Positions 21,448 to 30,900 of a DNA stretch of 64,000 bases are shown here, piece after piece (position 1 is the stretch's first letter; every line of letters begins with the position of its first letter). This DNA is from Heterocephalus glaber. Its lineage: Eukaryota > Chordata > Mammalia > Rodentia > Bathyergidae. The notes under the pieces are model-generated. The model did not search any database and was not told where the DNA came from. It worked only from the letters and a program-made list of their open reading frames with translations. The stretch covers positions 1,810,113 to 1,874,112 of the forward strand of contig NW_004624743.1 of assembly GCF_000247695.1 (NCBI RefSeq), written 5' to 3'. A program made the translations under genes and the position numbers.

Positions 21448-23448
21448 ATGGGAATAACAACCAGATTTCTATCAGCATTTTTCGCACCATGGATAGAACA
21501 ACAAAGAGAAGACACAACACAAGATTATGAATATGAATATGAAGAAGAACAAGAAGACCAAGAAGAAGAAGGAGAGGAAGAAGACGAAGACAATAAAGAA
21601 GAAAAAGAACAAACACCTACCACCACACCACAACTTATAAAAACATGTTTTGGGAAAGGACAAATGCAACTGAACTCCACAGAATGTAGACCACATGTAA
21701 TTCCATTGATAAATTTTACATCATTACCTTCATTGACACCGCCATATGGAAATATATGTCCAAAGAGCATCTTAGACAGATATCCAAATGATACAGTATT
21801 ATGTGCAGCAGGATTTCCAAATCTACCATACAATAAATTTGAAATATTGAATATAACAGGGCAATACATAAACTTCAGCTTACCATCATTACCACAAATG
21901 ATAACCATCTTAGGATTAGGAATAGAACACTATAGACCACCTATTGTATTGACAGAACTAATAACACAGCCACTACCACAATTTACAACACCTAGAAAAG
22001 CACAACATAAATGTATTAATAGATGCCTTTATCAAACAATGATATGTAATATAGTAAACTTATTCCAAAATGTTGTTAATGATACCGAGAATATAACTCA
22101 CATAAAACATACAAATCAAATAGGAGTTATATGTTATGAATCACTAAAAATCAATCCAGCATCACCAACAGAGCTTAAAAACATAAAAGAGATCAATTCA
22201 ACAATATCAGAAATCAACTTACAAAGACATCCCAAGATTACATATATAAATGTCCCAATGGTATTTGAGATACCACGAAGGCAAACATCACAAAAATTTC
22301 ATACAACAACATATTTATCAACAGTAATTTCCAATAACACAGAGGAAGGATTCTCAATGAAATCATGGGACAGTGTAACTATTAGGGTACCAGTTTATAT
22401 AACAAACATAAGTACACTCAATGAAACATTATTTAAAAATAACACATACTTAGAGACACAATTCACAGATACAAGAGGGCAACAACCATTCAACATCACC
22501 ATAAATGACAAACAGATACCACAGCGCTTAGTTTGCTTTAATCGCACATATGAAGGAACACCAAAAAGAAGCTTCTCAATAACATCTTGGCGGTTTAACA
22601 TAACCAACCAAAATCCATTATTTAATATGTCATGGAATATGAGATATGGACACAATTTCCAAGTATGCAATTTGACACCATGGACTTACAATGATACAAT
22701 TAATTTCCCAATACCATTAGACATAAATACAAAATTGCATAATATAACATTTACTAATACTCAAACCAACATAACTTCATGGTATGAAGAATGGACAAAC
22801 AATTACACATTCCCACAAATTGCTTTAAATAACATACACACACCAGGACTTATTAGCAGATCAGATGTTGAAAACTTTACTATACCACAATACTCATTAG
22901 ATGAATGGTCCCACAAGAATTTACACTGGTGGAGAATATGGGATATGGAAGCTAAGGGTTTAAATGACATCAACCACAACAGCCTACCATATATATTCTC
23001 CATGATATTACCACATCCAATAACAAAGAAATGGTCAAGAGGAGACTTCATAGCACACAGACCACTACTAAATGCATCAATAACGACAATGCTAGATCAA
23101 GAGAATTGGGATAACATATACCACTTTCCAATAAATAGGAAAAGATGTGGTGACAACCAACACTCCAATGAACCATGCATGATGAATAGAGGAGATCTAG
23201 AAAATGGAAGAAGAGTTCTCACAGCACATTATAGAACAGGATACGTACTACCCCCAACAAATATAACACCTGTGGTTAAAGATGCACCATGGTCAGTTCC
23301 AGACCTGACTACCCCAGCTCGTCTCATATTATCACCACAAATTCAACTTTTGGAAATACATCTAAACTTACAGGACATAATTACCAAACAATGTGAAAAT
23401 GATTTCACACACCCACTGTACACATATACTACTGGACAACAAAACTGA
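21448..23448 (+). CDS. env: Env SU-domain open frame, 666 codons
   Basis: This is the longest open frame of the window. Near its N-terminus residues of about 25-50 are a Glu/Asp-rich tract made from GAA/GAC-type codons (EYEYEEEQEDQEEEGEEEDE). The rest carries about two dozen N-linked sequons, scattered cysteines and several Trp residues, typical of a receptor-binding surface glycoprotein. It ends at a TGA directly before a cluster of basic residues that would be the proteolytic processing site. As it stands, translation from 21448 would give an SU-like protein without a membrane anchor. The initiator may not be natural, because SU clearly extends further upstream in disrupted frames. Confidence 0.75.
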   Translation: MGITTRFLSAFFAPWIEQQREDTTQDYEYEYEEEQEDQEEEGEEEDEDNKEEKEQTPTTTPQLIKTCFGKGQMQLNSTECRPHVIPLINFTSLPSLTPPYGNICPKSILDRYPNDTVLCAAGFPNLPYNKFEILNITGQYINFSLPSLPQMITILGLGIEHYRPPIVLTELITQPLPQFTTPRKAQHKCINRCLYQTMICNIVNLFQNVVNDTENITHIKHTNQIGVICYESLKINPASPTELKNIKEINSTISEINLQRHPKITYINVPMVFEIPRRQTSQKFHTTTYLSTVISNNTEEGFSMKSWDSVTIRVPVYITNISTLNETLFKNNTYLETQFTDTRGQQPFNITINDKQIPQRLVCFNRTYEGTPKRSFSITSWRFNITNQNPLFNMSWNMRYGHNFQVCNLTPWTYNDTINFPIPLDINTKLHNITFTNTQTNITSWYEEWTNNYTFPQIALNNIHTPGLISRSDVENFTIPQYSLDEWSHKNLHWWRIWDMEAKGLNDINHNSLPYIFSMILPHPITKKWSRGDFIAHRPLLNASITTMLDQENWDNIYHFPINRKRCGDNQHSNEPCMMNRGDLENGRRVLTAHYRTGYVLPPTNITPVVKDAPWSVPDLTTPARLILSPQIQLLEIHLNLQDIITKQCENDFTHPLYTYTTGQQN

Positions 23449-24882
23449 AGAAGAAAACCATTGCAAATTGCAGCAGGACTATCGTTTGTAGCAGGAGCAG
23501 CAATAGGTGCACTTATTGCATCAGCCGCAGTAAGAGAACAAGCTACAAAAATTGAACAACTACAACACTTAACCCAAGACCAAGCACAAGCAATACACGC
23601 CATATCTGAAAACTTAGGAGTATTGCAAACAGTAACACAACACACAACAGAAGAACAAGGATTGATAACAGAACAACTTAAAAATCAACATACTGAAACA
23701 ATCACTCTAAGGAATACCCTAATATCATCAACAGAATCAATATATGAAACTTTAAAATGCAACAAACACACAAGACTATTGGATCTAATTTATAGGGATT
23801 TGGACATTTTATTCACAACAGGACAAGGAACAGAAACTTCATTTTATAAAACAATACTAGACCCAAACAGAGATTCAATATGTACATCAGGAATTTGCAC
23901 CATAAATGTTATTCAAATAAGCCTCCTGAATGCAATGGAAGCATACAATGCTATCAACATACCTAAAAGATATAATGATGAATGGGTAACCCCCATAGAA
24001 CAACATATATGGGCATCAATTAATGGAACATATATAACAATACCAGTATCCCAAACATTCAGATTTGGAAACACATATGTATACCCACACAACAAGGTAT
24101 ATGAACCAATAGAATCAGATGTAGCACTCACAAAGGTATTCCACAAACTACAGGACCTAGGTAACTACCAACATTTGGTATGTACTCCAACAATGGCTAA
24201 TCTCACCATCAATAATTACAACACAACAAGCCAAAACGGTGCTATATTTAATTATAGTCTATATCCAGGATGTTTCATTGTACACAATGCATCAATCATA
24301 ACCCTGACAACTTGCAACCCAAGAAATTTATCTCATATATTAAAAATGGAATCATCAACAACAATATGGATACAACAAAAATATCCAGGCATGGATGCAT
24401 TTTCATTCTCATGGGACACTGAACTACAAAACATCCAAAACATAATCAATAAAGCCAAACAGCTGATGGAAATATCAGACTTCAACTCCAAACAGTTAGT
24501 CTACATGAACAAACAATCAAAGAATACTTCAAAAGAAATCCGTAAGAAAGTCCAACAAGTAGTAGCGTTGATAGATAAAGATTTAACTCTCCCAAAAGGC
24601 ACACTGACCAACTCAGGACCCAGTACAATATGGAGTATGATCTCTAGGATACTCACATTTAATTCAATATGTTATTCAAATTGGGACCAATTTTATTGGA
24701 TTAAGCATATCTTTAAAATCATGTTAGCAATTATATTTGCTGTTACAATGATAAAATTTTTAATAATTATCTATAAGTTTTGTTTCAAGAAATCTTTTTC
24801 AGAAAACTACAAAGATGTCCTCGGACAACAACTCCAGTACCCTCGTGAGACGGGACGCCTACTGGAGCAGACGGAGATGTAA
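23449..24882 (+). pseudogene. env: Env TM subunit open frame with fusion peptide, heptad repeat and membrane anchor
   Basis: The frame begins with basic residues directly after the border TGA. A Gly/Ala-rich hydrophobic fusion-peptide-like segment follows (LSFVAGAAIGALIASAAV), then a long heptad-repeat region (about 23530-23730). Near the C-terminus a Trp-containing membrane-proximal stretch (SNWDQFYWIKHIF) leads into a transmembrane helix at about 24712-24785 and a short Lys-rich tail. About 470 residues is long for a retroviral TM; gammaretroviral TMs are about 200 and foamy TMs about 420. I do not see the CX6CC disulfide motif; the closest cysteine pair is CTSGIC. It has no ATG of its own. 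Confidence 0.8.
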
Positions 24883-25504
24883 CAAGAAACCTAAAAAAGA
24901 AGAACCATGGTTCATCAGACCAATATCATATGAATCAGAAAGAAGATTTTGTGCAGAAAAACATACGGAACATTTTGTGAGAATGACATTTATTGAAACC
25001 CACACACCAATAGATCTGTTATTCAGATACTTTGGATTTGAATATTTAAGGGCACATCATTGTAAATTCTGTACAACACCCTCATTATTATTCACAGGTA
25101 CTGATGATAACTCACAGGATTTTATATACTTCCTATTCCACGCCATATACCATCCATTGGTATGCCACAAACTACACCAATATGACACTGAGATAACACA
25201 GAGAACAATCAGTCTATTAATAACACAATATATGTCACTATATCATAACTATTCACCAACATGGATACATGCTACCCTAATAAATACACCATGGATCATG
25301 CATGCACTAGTACGCATGCAATGTAGCCAAACACAATTAAAACCAGTATCACTACAAGATATATGTGTGACAATTATTACTAAAGATGCAATGCTGGAAA
25401 TGATATACCAATATTCGGCATGGCATAATTGGAAATGGATAATGAAAACCAAGCGAAACCAGGCATTAACCAGATTTTTCTCTGAATCTTGTAACCGCCT
25501 CTGA
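24815..25504 (+). CDS. Intact 229-codon accessory ORF between env and the 3' LTR (unknown function)
   Basis: The ATG has A at -3 (aaagATGtcc) and lies inside the end of env in another frame, overlapping it by 68 bases. The stop TGA lies 30 bases before the 3' LTR. The N-terminus is Ser/Asn-rich and then very basic (SRRRCNKKPKKEE), which could be a nuclear or RNA-binding signal. The remainder is rich in aromatic residues, His and Cys, with clusters HHCKFC and HPLVCHKLHQ that could bind zinc. No signal peptide or membrane helix is apparent. The position matches the transactivator gene of foamy viruses and accessory genes of lentiviruses, but I see no recognisable homology. It is unbroken in a provirus whose pol and env are damaged. 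Confidence 0.75.
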   Translation: MSSDNNSSTLVRRDAYWSRRRCNKKPKKEEPWFIRPISYESERRFCAEKHTEHFVRMTFIETHTPIDLLFRYFGFEYLRAHHCKFCTTPSLLFTGTDDNSQDFIYFLFHAIYHPLVCHKLHQYDTEITQRTISLLITQYMSLYHNYSPTWIHATLINTPWIMHALVRMQCSQTQLKPVSLQDICVTIITKDAMLEMIYQYSAWHNWKWIMKTKRNQALTRFFSESCNRL

Positions 25505-25524
25505 TTGAGACGCTTACAGATTCT

Positions 25525-25534
25525 GGGGATGGAA
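25525..25534 (+). promoter_or_regulatory. Polypurine tract candidate
   Basis: GGGGATGGAA lies directly before the TG of the 3' LTR, where plus-strand synthesis is primed. The tract is short and has one T. Confidence 0.6.
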
Positions 25535-25627
25535 TGTGGAGAACACCTTGAATTAAGATGGAATTGTATAACCCTAAAGTGTGCTGCAACCCTAAAAGTG
25601 TGCTGTGACTTTAAGTGTGCTGTAACC

Positions 25628-25662
25628 CTAAAGTGTACTGTGACCTTAAGAGTGCTGTAACC
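25628..25662 (+). repeat. Extra 35-bp U3 repeat unit in the 3' LTR
   Basis: This unit is absent from the 5' LTR, where the sequence passes directly from GCTGTAACC to ATAAG. It is built from two imperfect 17-18 bp units. Confidence 0.85.
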
Positions 25663-25836
25663 ATAAGATATAAAAGTAGAATCTTAAGCGGTATGGAACT
25701 GATAAGGGTGTAGCCCAAACTGGACGGGGCGTACCCTGAATTGGACACAGGGCGTACCCTGAATTGGGCAGAGTATGCCCCAAACTGGACAGTGTGATAA
25801 GTCTGAACCAAAACCACAAATGCCCAGTTAGAATAG

Positions 25837-25843
25837 TATAAAA
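25837..25843 (+). promoter_or_regulatory. TATA box of the 3' LTR
   Basis: TATAAAA lies in the same context as in the 5' LTR. Transcripts started here would run into ZCCHC9. Confidence 0.7.
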
Positions 25844-26255
25844 GGAGCTGAAGACTCCAAGCAAGTCGTCGATCCATCCACCAACCAGTCGACCAGTCGA
25901 TCTGCTGATCTGACTACCCACCGAGACATCTGCACACCTGATCCCGCTGGAAGGAGCAGCGCCGCCGACCAGACGAGACCAGAGAACGAGGCAAGCGGAG
26001 AGACCGACAGCCTAGCGCCGACTCGACGCCCTTCGTCTACGGATCGGACCCTCTGACCCCACGGGAGGAAACGTCGCGCTCCCACAAGGACTTGCGCAGT
26101 ACAGGTACAGGGACGTGGTAATTGGCAGACTTAATATTGTGTGATAATTGTATTGAAGTGAAGTGTATTGAAGTGAAACCATAACAATATAGAATAAGTG
26201 TGTGAACTGCCACCCGAGTCTGAGTCCTCTTTACCCATCGTACCTGCTCGCGACA

Positions 26256-26260
26256 CTCCT
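26256..26260. repeat. Target-site duplication, right copy (CTCCT)
   Basis: Identical to 14502-14506. Confidence 0.9.
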
Positions 26261-26329
26261 CAAGGAAGACACTGGGCACCTCCTACCTCATCCACCTCCC
26301 GTCGGTCTCGCCCACTAAGCCGTAGAGTC

Positions 26330-26790
26330 ACAGCACAGGTCGGGCGCTCTTCATTCCCGTGTGCTGCGCGCCGAAGGCAGCGCCTACCAAACACTGTGGG
26401 ACCTGGAAACTTTCTCGCAGCCGACAGCACACGCCTAAGAGCAGAAACTTAAACCAGTCCAAGGCGCAGCGCCGCGCCATCGCTACTTCCGACGGAAGTG
26501 ACGCTATTCGGGGAGGCGGGGCTTCCGGTCTCCCGGCTGGTTTCCTCTGCCCGGCCGCCTCGGCTGCTCTGGAGGATCGCGGTTGGTAAGAAACATTTCT
26601 GCGCGGTGTTGTGGGGTCCTCGGGCCCCTTGGGGGGTCCTCGGCCCTGGATGGACTAACGTGGGGCGGGCTGTGGGTCCTCTATTGTCCTCAGCGCGCCA
26701 GAGCCCTCTCCTTCCGTGGGCCCGGAAAGGACTCCCGCCCACCCCGGCCCTCGCGGGGTCAGCGCTGTCCCGGAGCGGCGCGGCTGTTTA
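26330..26790 (+). promoter_or_regulatory. ZCCHC9: ZCCHC9 CpG-island promoter
   Basis: The stretch is GC-rich with dense CpG and has no TATA box. ETS-type motifs sit at 26485-26490 (ACTTCC), 26493-26500 (CGGAAGTG) and 26521-26528 (GCTTCCGG), the usual set for a housekeeping promoter. A splice donor GTAAG at 26586 ends the likely non-coding exon 1, so the start site lies somewhere in about 26,400-26,560. Confidence 0.8.
26440..26585 (+). other. ZCCHC9: ZCCHC9 non-coding exon 1 (5' end approximate)
   Basis: The exon ends at GGTTG|GTAAG. The 5' boundary is a guess from the ETS motifs. The coding start is in exon 2. Confidence 0.55.
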
Positions 26791-27498
26791 CTCTGGTAGT
26801 TTACACGTCGTTCAGGTGGAGGAAAAAGAAGTCCCCAGATGCTGGGTGGCACCGTATGTAAAGTAACCAAAACTGTTCAGTTGATGTGGGAATCAGGTGA
26901 TTTTTACAACTTCTGTCGGCACGTGTTTGCAGTGCGTAACGATGACGTGCATGCTGGGGGTTGGTGCTTGAACACAGCACATCTTGATTCTTTTTTTCCC
27001 ATCCCTTTACCCCTTCTTCATCTCTTGGTTCCCTTCCGTTTTGCAAAAGATCTATCAATTAATTTGTCTTGGAGTAAATTACTCCTTTAAAATGTTTCCA
27101 TAAGGGATGATCGGAAGCTAGGGTCAGTGTTTGCATTTGAAAAATCTCATTACAGTAAAAGGCACATTGCCAAGAACGATGGGATGAATGTCTTCCGAGC
27201 CAGGGGGAGCATTTCGAGGGAATTCATGGCCGTGTGTCTTTTACTATAACTAACCTCTAGAATGTTGTTGATCACCCCAGTGTACGTGCCTTTTCCCCCC
27301 ACCGGGGGTGGAGGGTCTCTGTAAGCACTTGGTTTAAGTTAGAGGCGTAGCTGTACAGCACATCATAGAATTAATACGTCTGTAGATATCTAAATGAAGT
27401 AAAAACTGTTTTAATAATTACAGGTTTTAACATGTGAGTTTATTTGAATGTCACGTTATTTTGTAAGTGCAGACTAACCAGCCATGCTTATTTTAAAG
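26586..27498 (+). other. ZCCHC9: ZCCHC9 intron 1
   Basis: The 5' part belongs to the CpG island. The rest is unique sequence; 27090-27250 resembles the mariner remnants further downstream only weakly. Confidence 0.6.
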
Positions 27499-27527
27499 AC
27501 TGACAAGGACCCTCCAAAGAAGAAGCC

Positions 27528-27911
27528 ATGACCCGGTGGGCGCGAGTCACCACCACGCGCAGCAAGAAACCCCTGCCTGCCACCTCCTGGGAGGACATGA
27601 AGGAGGGGTCCCTGCAGGGGAGGAGCTCACATGCGCCAGAGACTCAGCAACCCAGAGCCAGTAGGCTGTCCTTGAAAAACGACAGGCCCCAAGCAAAACG
27701 CAAAAAGAACAAAAAGAAAAAAGAGTACTTGAATGAAGATGTGAACGGATTCATGGAATACCTGAGACAGAACTCGCAGATGGTTCCCAGTGGGCAGGTG
27801 ATAACCACAGATGCCCGGGAAGTAAGGAAAGAAATTGCAGTTGCTTTGAAGAAAGACAGTCGCCGGGAAGGAAGACGATTAAAAAGACAGGCAGCCAAGA
27901 AAAACACAATG
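27528..27911 (+). CDS. ZCCHC9: ZCCHC9 coding exon 1 (gene exon 2)
   Basis: It holds the start ATG and 128 codons and ends ACAATG|GTGAG in phase 0. The exon probably begins at 27499 after TTTTAAAG. It encodes the basic N-terminal region with KKNKKKKEYLNEDVNGFMEY. Confidence 0.95.
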
Positions 27912-30900
27912 GTGAGATCATTGCTTCTACCGTGTTACTGGCTTTCTGTAGCTAGAAACTGTCATTCGTATTCTCACACATGCACATATTGCAGCAGAGT
28001 CTGACTGCTGTGTCCTAGATTTACAAAGCATCTCTGTGAGGGTTTGTGTAGGCCCTGGATGTACTGGTTAGTGATCACGGCACACTACAAAGATGGTGCC
28101 ACTATTCCCGCATTAGGGATAGAAGACGCTGAAAACAGTATAAACAGGTTAAGCAACTTGCTGAAAACCATTTAACTAGTAGCAGAGGTGAAATTCAAAC
28201 CCAGGTTCTAACTTCAAAATCTATGTTGTGCTGGGGATGTAGCTTAGTGGTAGAGCACTTGCCTAGTATGTGGGAGGCCTTAGTTTCAATCCCCAGCATT
28301 GCAAAAAAAAAAGAAAAACTATGTTCTTACTCTGTCTTTTAATAGCCCCCTTTCATATAGCCATTAAAGAATAATTAGGTACTGAAGGTTAAATATATGT
28401 GGTTCCTATTACTTGGAAAGGATGGATGTTCTTCTCCATGAAAAATCAAGGCACAGGGGAGATCTAGCGTGATTCCCATTAGTCACAGAGCAGAGGAATA
28501 GAGTTGAAACTGGCAGTCTACCTAGTTGTCGCCCCTTCTCTATCCATGTTACATGGCAAGGAATACTGGGGGCAGCAGGTTTGTTCTGTAGTTCTTAGCC
28601 CAAGATTTGAAACTGTATCAGACACAGAAAATGAAATATTTAGTCCTATTATTTCCATTCTCTATGTGAGTTTCTCATTTTCTAGGGGACACTGCAGAAG
28701 AAACAGGGCTTGTTGCTCTCAGTTTTTATTCAGCTTTCCAAACGTCGAGCTCAATGTTGGTACCAGTGCAGGCTTAGTGTTAACAGCCTTGTAAATGTCG
28801 CTCCTGCCCACTGACAGGGTTGGTTCCATGCCTGGTCATACTTAAACACACCTGTTTGGTAATGATGCTGATGGCGTTCTCCTTCTGGTAACCACTCCTA
28901 TTTGAATTAGGGTAGAATTTTGTTTAAATTGTAAAATTAATTATTTTAAAATATTTTTAATCCCAGTAAGTTAGTTTATTTTGCAGGTCATTGACATCAG
29001 CAGGGTGGTGAATTGCAGACCGTTCGGGAAGTGTTCTGCTATTCCTCCTGAGAAAAGTGTTCCATCTGTGACTAAGGGAGAGGGTGCTGTTTTTCACAAG
29101 AAGGAAGACTAAATACTATGTGGCTGTTGTGCCCTACCATCTATATTTTCTTGTTCTTTTTTAAATGACCTTAGAATAATCATCAGTAATTCAAATCCAC
29201 AAAGTTAAGATGTGGAGGGTAACCATCCCACTCCATAGTCCCATCTCTGTTAAATGGAAGAACCATTCAGTGATGTTGGTGAAGAGAGGGTGTAGAAGTT
29301 GCGCAGTGAACCATCAGGTTACTGGGGCTCACCTGGAGGTCACCAGGGAGCCAGGACTTCTCATGCTGGTGATCCCACTCGTTTTAAGTGTAAAGGTCAT
29401 TGTAGAATTTAAATGTACTTATTTTTCAGCGTTTGTAAACAGGAAAAAAAAAGCAAAGGTGTAAAATAAAGGTTTATTTTTTTTTTAAGTTTTTTTTTTT
29501 TTTTTGGTACCGGGGATCGAACTTGGGACCTTGCGCTTGCGAGGCAGGCGGTGGAACCACTGAGCTAAGTCCCTGGCCCTGAATTTTCTTTTTCTAAAGA
29601 AGTGCTTATTTGAAGAAAATAATGAAATGATTGTTTTCCCAGAAGTGTTTTTCCACTTTAAATAAAATCTTCTGAATGTCTGCCATCTTCGGTTGTAGCT
29701 GATGGTCTCATTCATTGCAGCAGCAAAGGATGCTCCGGATTGCTCAGTAACACGGAACTGTCTGTACATCATTCAGTTTTATGTTGGAGCCAAACATTCA
29801 TCTTAGAATAGATTATTTCTTTAAAATCTATTGTGGCTCTGTCTAAAGATGGCATTACTATTTCTGCATGTTAATGTGTCTAAGAGTGCAAAACCAAAAG
29901 GATGTACTCTCTGCTATAAAACATGCTGTCATTTGAATCATCATTTAAATGGAACCACTTGATCCCAATTCATTCAATTTTGTGAACTATAAAGGTGTAA
30001 ATATTAGCTTGAGTGATAATTTTTAGAGCCATTGGCCACCTCTTGACAGCAGATGCCCTCTCTTGGGGCAAACGTCTCTCTCAATGAAATGAGTCCATAT
30101 TTGTTCAGTTCATTTAAGTGGTTGCCTCCTGTAAAGTCGTATATAACATTGTTTCTGAGGTTGATGGATTTATGATTGAAAAATTTCAGAAACATTGAGA
30201 CCCTCAGATGGCAGTGACATCTCTGATTGTTTAAGAATGTGTAAAGCACTTTTCTATAAATAAAAATACTGAATTTTCCTTTTTAAAGCTAAATAGTTTT
30301 CAAAATGAGCAATGTTTTAAAGATGTCTTGGTAATAGGAATTGATGGAGTCACTACTGCATTTACAGTGTAGAAACTCATCTTTTGTTTTCCCAGGTATG
30401 TTTTCATTGTAGAAAACCTGGCCATGGAGTTGCCGACTGCCCGGCTGCCCTTGAGAACCAAGACATGGGCACTGGGATATGTTACCGGTGTGGGTCCACA
30501 GAGCACGAAATAACCAAGTGCAGGGCCAAAGTAGACCCGGCTCTGGGTAAGTTCTTCCAGCTTCCTATTCGACTCATGGGGAAAGTGGCCAATGAATAGC
30601 CAGTTGGGTATGGGGGGGGTTAAGATTTGTTACGAGCATGCCACTTAACATTTTGAAATCTCATAATTAAATTTCAAGTTTATGTGGAAAAATACATTTT
30701 CTCTTCAGAGTATTTTAAAGTCATGTGAATTACGTGGCTTATGCATCATCAACTTCATAAGAATTGTTGATTCTTACAGGTGAATTTCCTTTTGCAAAAT
30801 GCTTTGTTTGTGGGGAGATGGGGCACCTGTCCCGATCCTGTCCTGACAATCCCAAAGGACTTTATGCTGATGGTGAGTGCTTTTACCCTGGTGTTTCAGA

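Larger units (their letters stand above)
20879..24882 (+). pseudogene. env: Retroviral env (SU plus TM), large and heavily glycosylated, broken in its N-terminal part
   Basis: A signal-peptide-like start (MHHRLSPIMMTLIIIGTSSA) is followed by a Thr-rich, mucin-like stretch of about 25 residues. Breaks are TGA 21167-21169, a frameshift near 21285-21300, TGA 21442-21444 with a further frame discrepancy, and TGA 23446-23448 at the SU/TM border. From 21448 the frame is open for 666 codons, and after the border TGA it is open in the same frame to 24882. The reconstructed length of more than 1,300 codons exceeds typical retroviral Env and is nearer foamy virus Env in TM size. Env mediates receptor binding and fusion; this copy cannot make the full protein. 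Confidence 0.85.
14507..26255 (+). mobile_element. Two-LTR endogenous retrovirus, class III-like, with gag, pol, env and two accessory-like ORFs
   Basis: The provirus is 11,749 bp and lies in + orientation: 5' LTR, Ser-type primer site, leader (broken by an L1), gag, -1 frameshift signal, pro-pol, small membrane ORF, env, 229-codon ORF, purine tract, 3' LTR. It is flanked by CTCCT duplications. Pol reads as ERV-L/ERV-S (class III, spuma-related) rather than gamma- or betaretroviral. Classical ERV-L elements lack env, whereas this one has a large env. The coding strand is strongly A-rich, a bias known from foamy viruses and lentiviruses. Pol and env carry several stops and frameshifts, so this copy cannot be infectious as it stands. 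The pro-pol class is inferred from motif layout and not from a tree. Confidence 0.93.
25535..26255 (+). repeat. 3' LTR (721 bp)
   Basis: It matches the 5' LTR except for about nine substitutions and a 35-bp insertion at 25628-25662, which is one more double unit of the U3 repeat. It ends CTCGCGACA. Its promoter points toward ZCCHC9. Confidence 0.95.
27912..30395 (+). other. ZCCHC9: ZCCHC9 intron 2
   Basis: Unique sequence with one classical ID SINE at 28.2 kb and one minus-strand ID SINE at 29.5 kb. No additional exon is recognised. Confidence 0.6.

Noticed and set aside
21365..21908. Minus-strand Phe/Ser-rich frames opposite SU
   Set aside because: They are generated by the GAA/GAC-type acidic tract and A-rich codons on the plus strand.
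24815..25504. Calling the 3' ORF a foamy Tas/Bel-1 or a lentiviral Vif
   Set aside because: Position fits the former and His/Cys richness hints at the latter, but no diagnostic motif could be identified by eye.
14507..26255. Classifying the provirus as a lentivirus because of A-richness, the frameshift heptamer and extra ORFs
   Set aside because: The primer site is tRNA-Ser, Gag lacks zinc knuckles and the RT motifs read as class III; convergence is more likely.
27090..27250. A third mariner remnant in ZCCHC9 intron 1
   Set aside because: A few words such as GGGGGAGCATTTCGAGG and ATTCATGGC resemble the other copies, but the match is too weak to assert without alignment.
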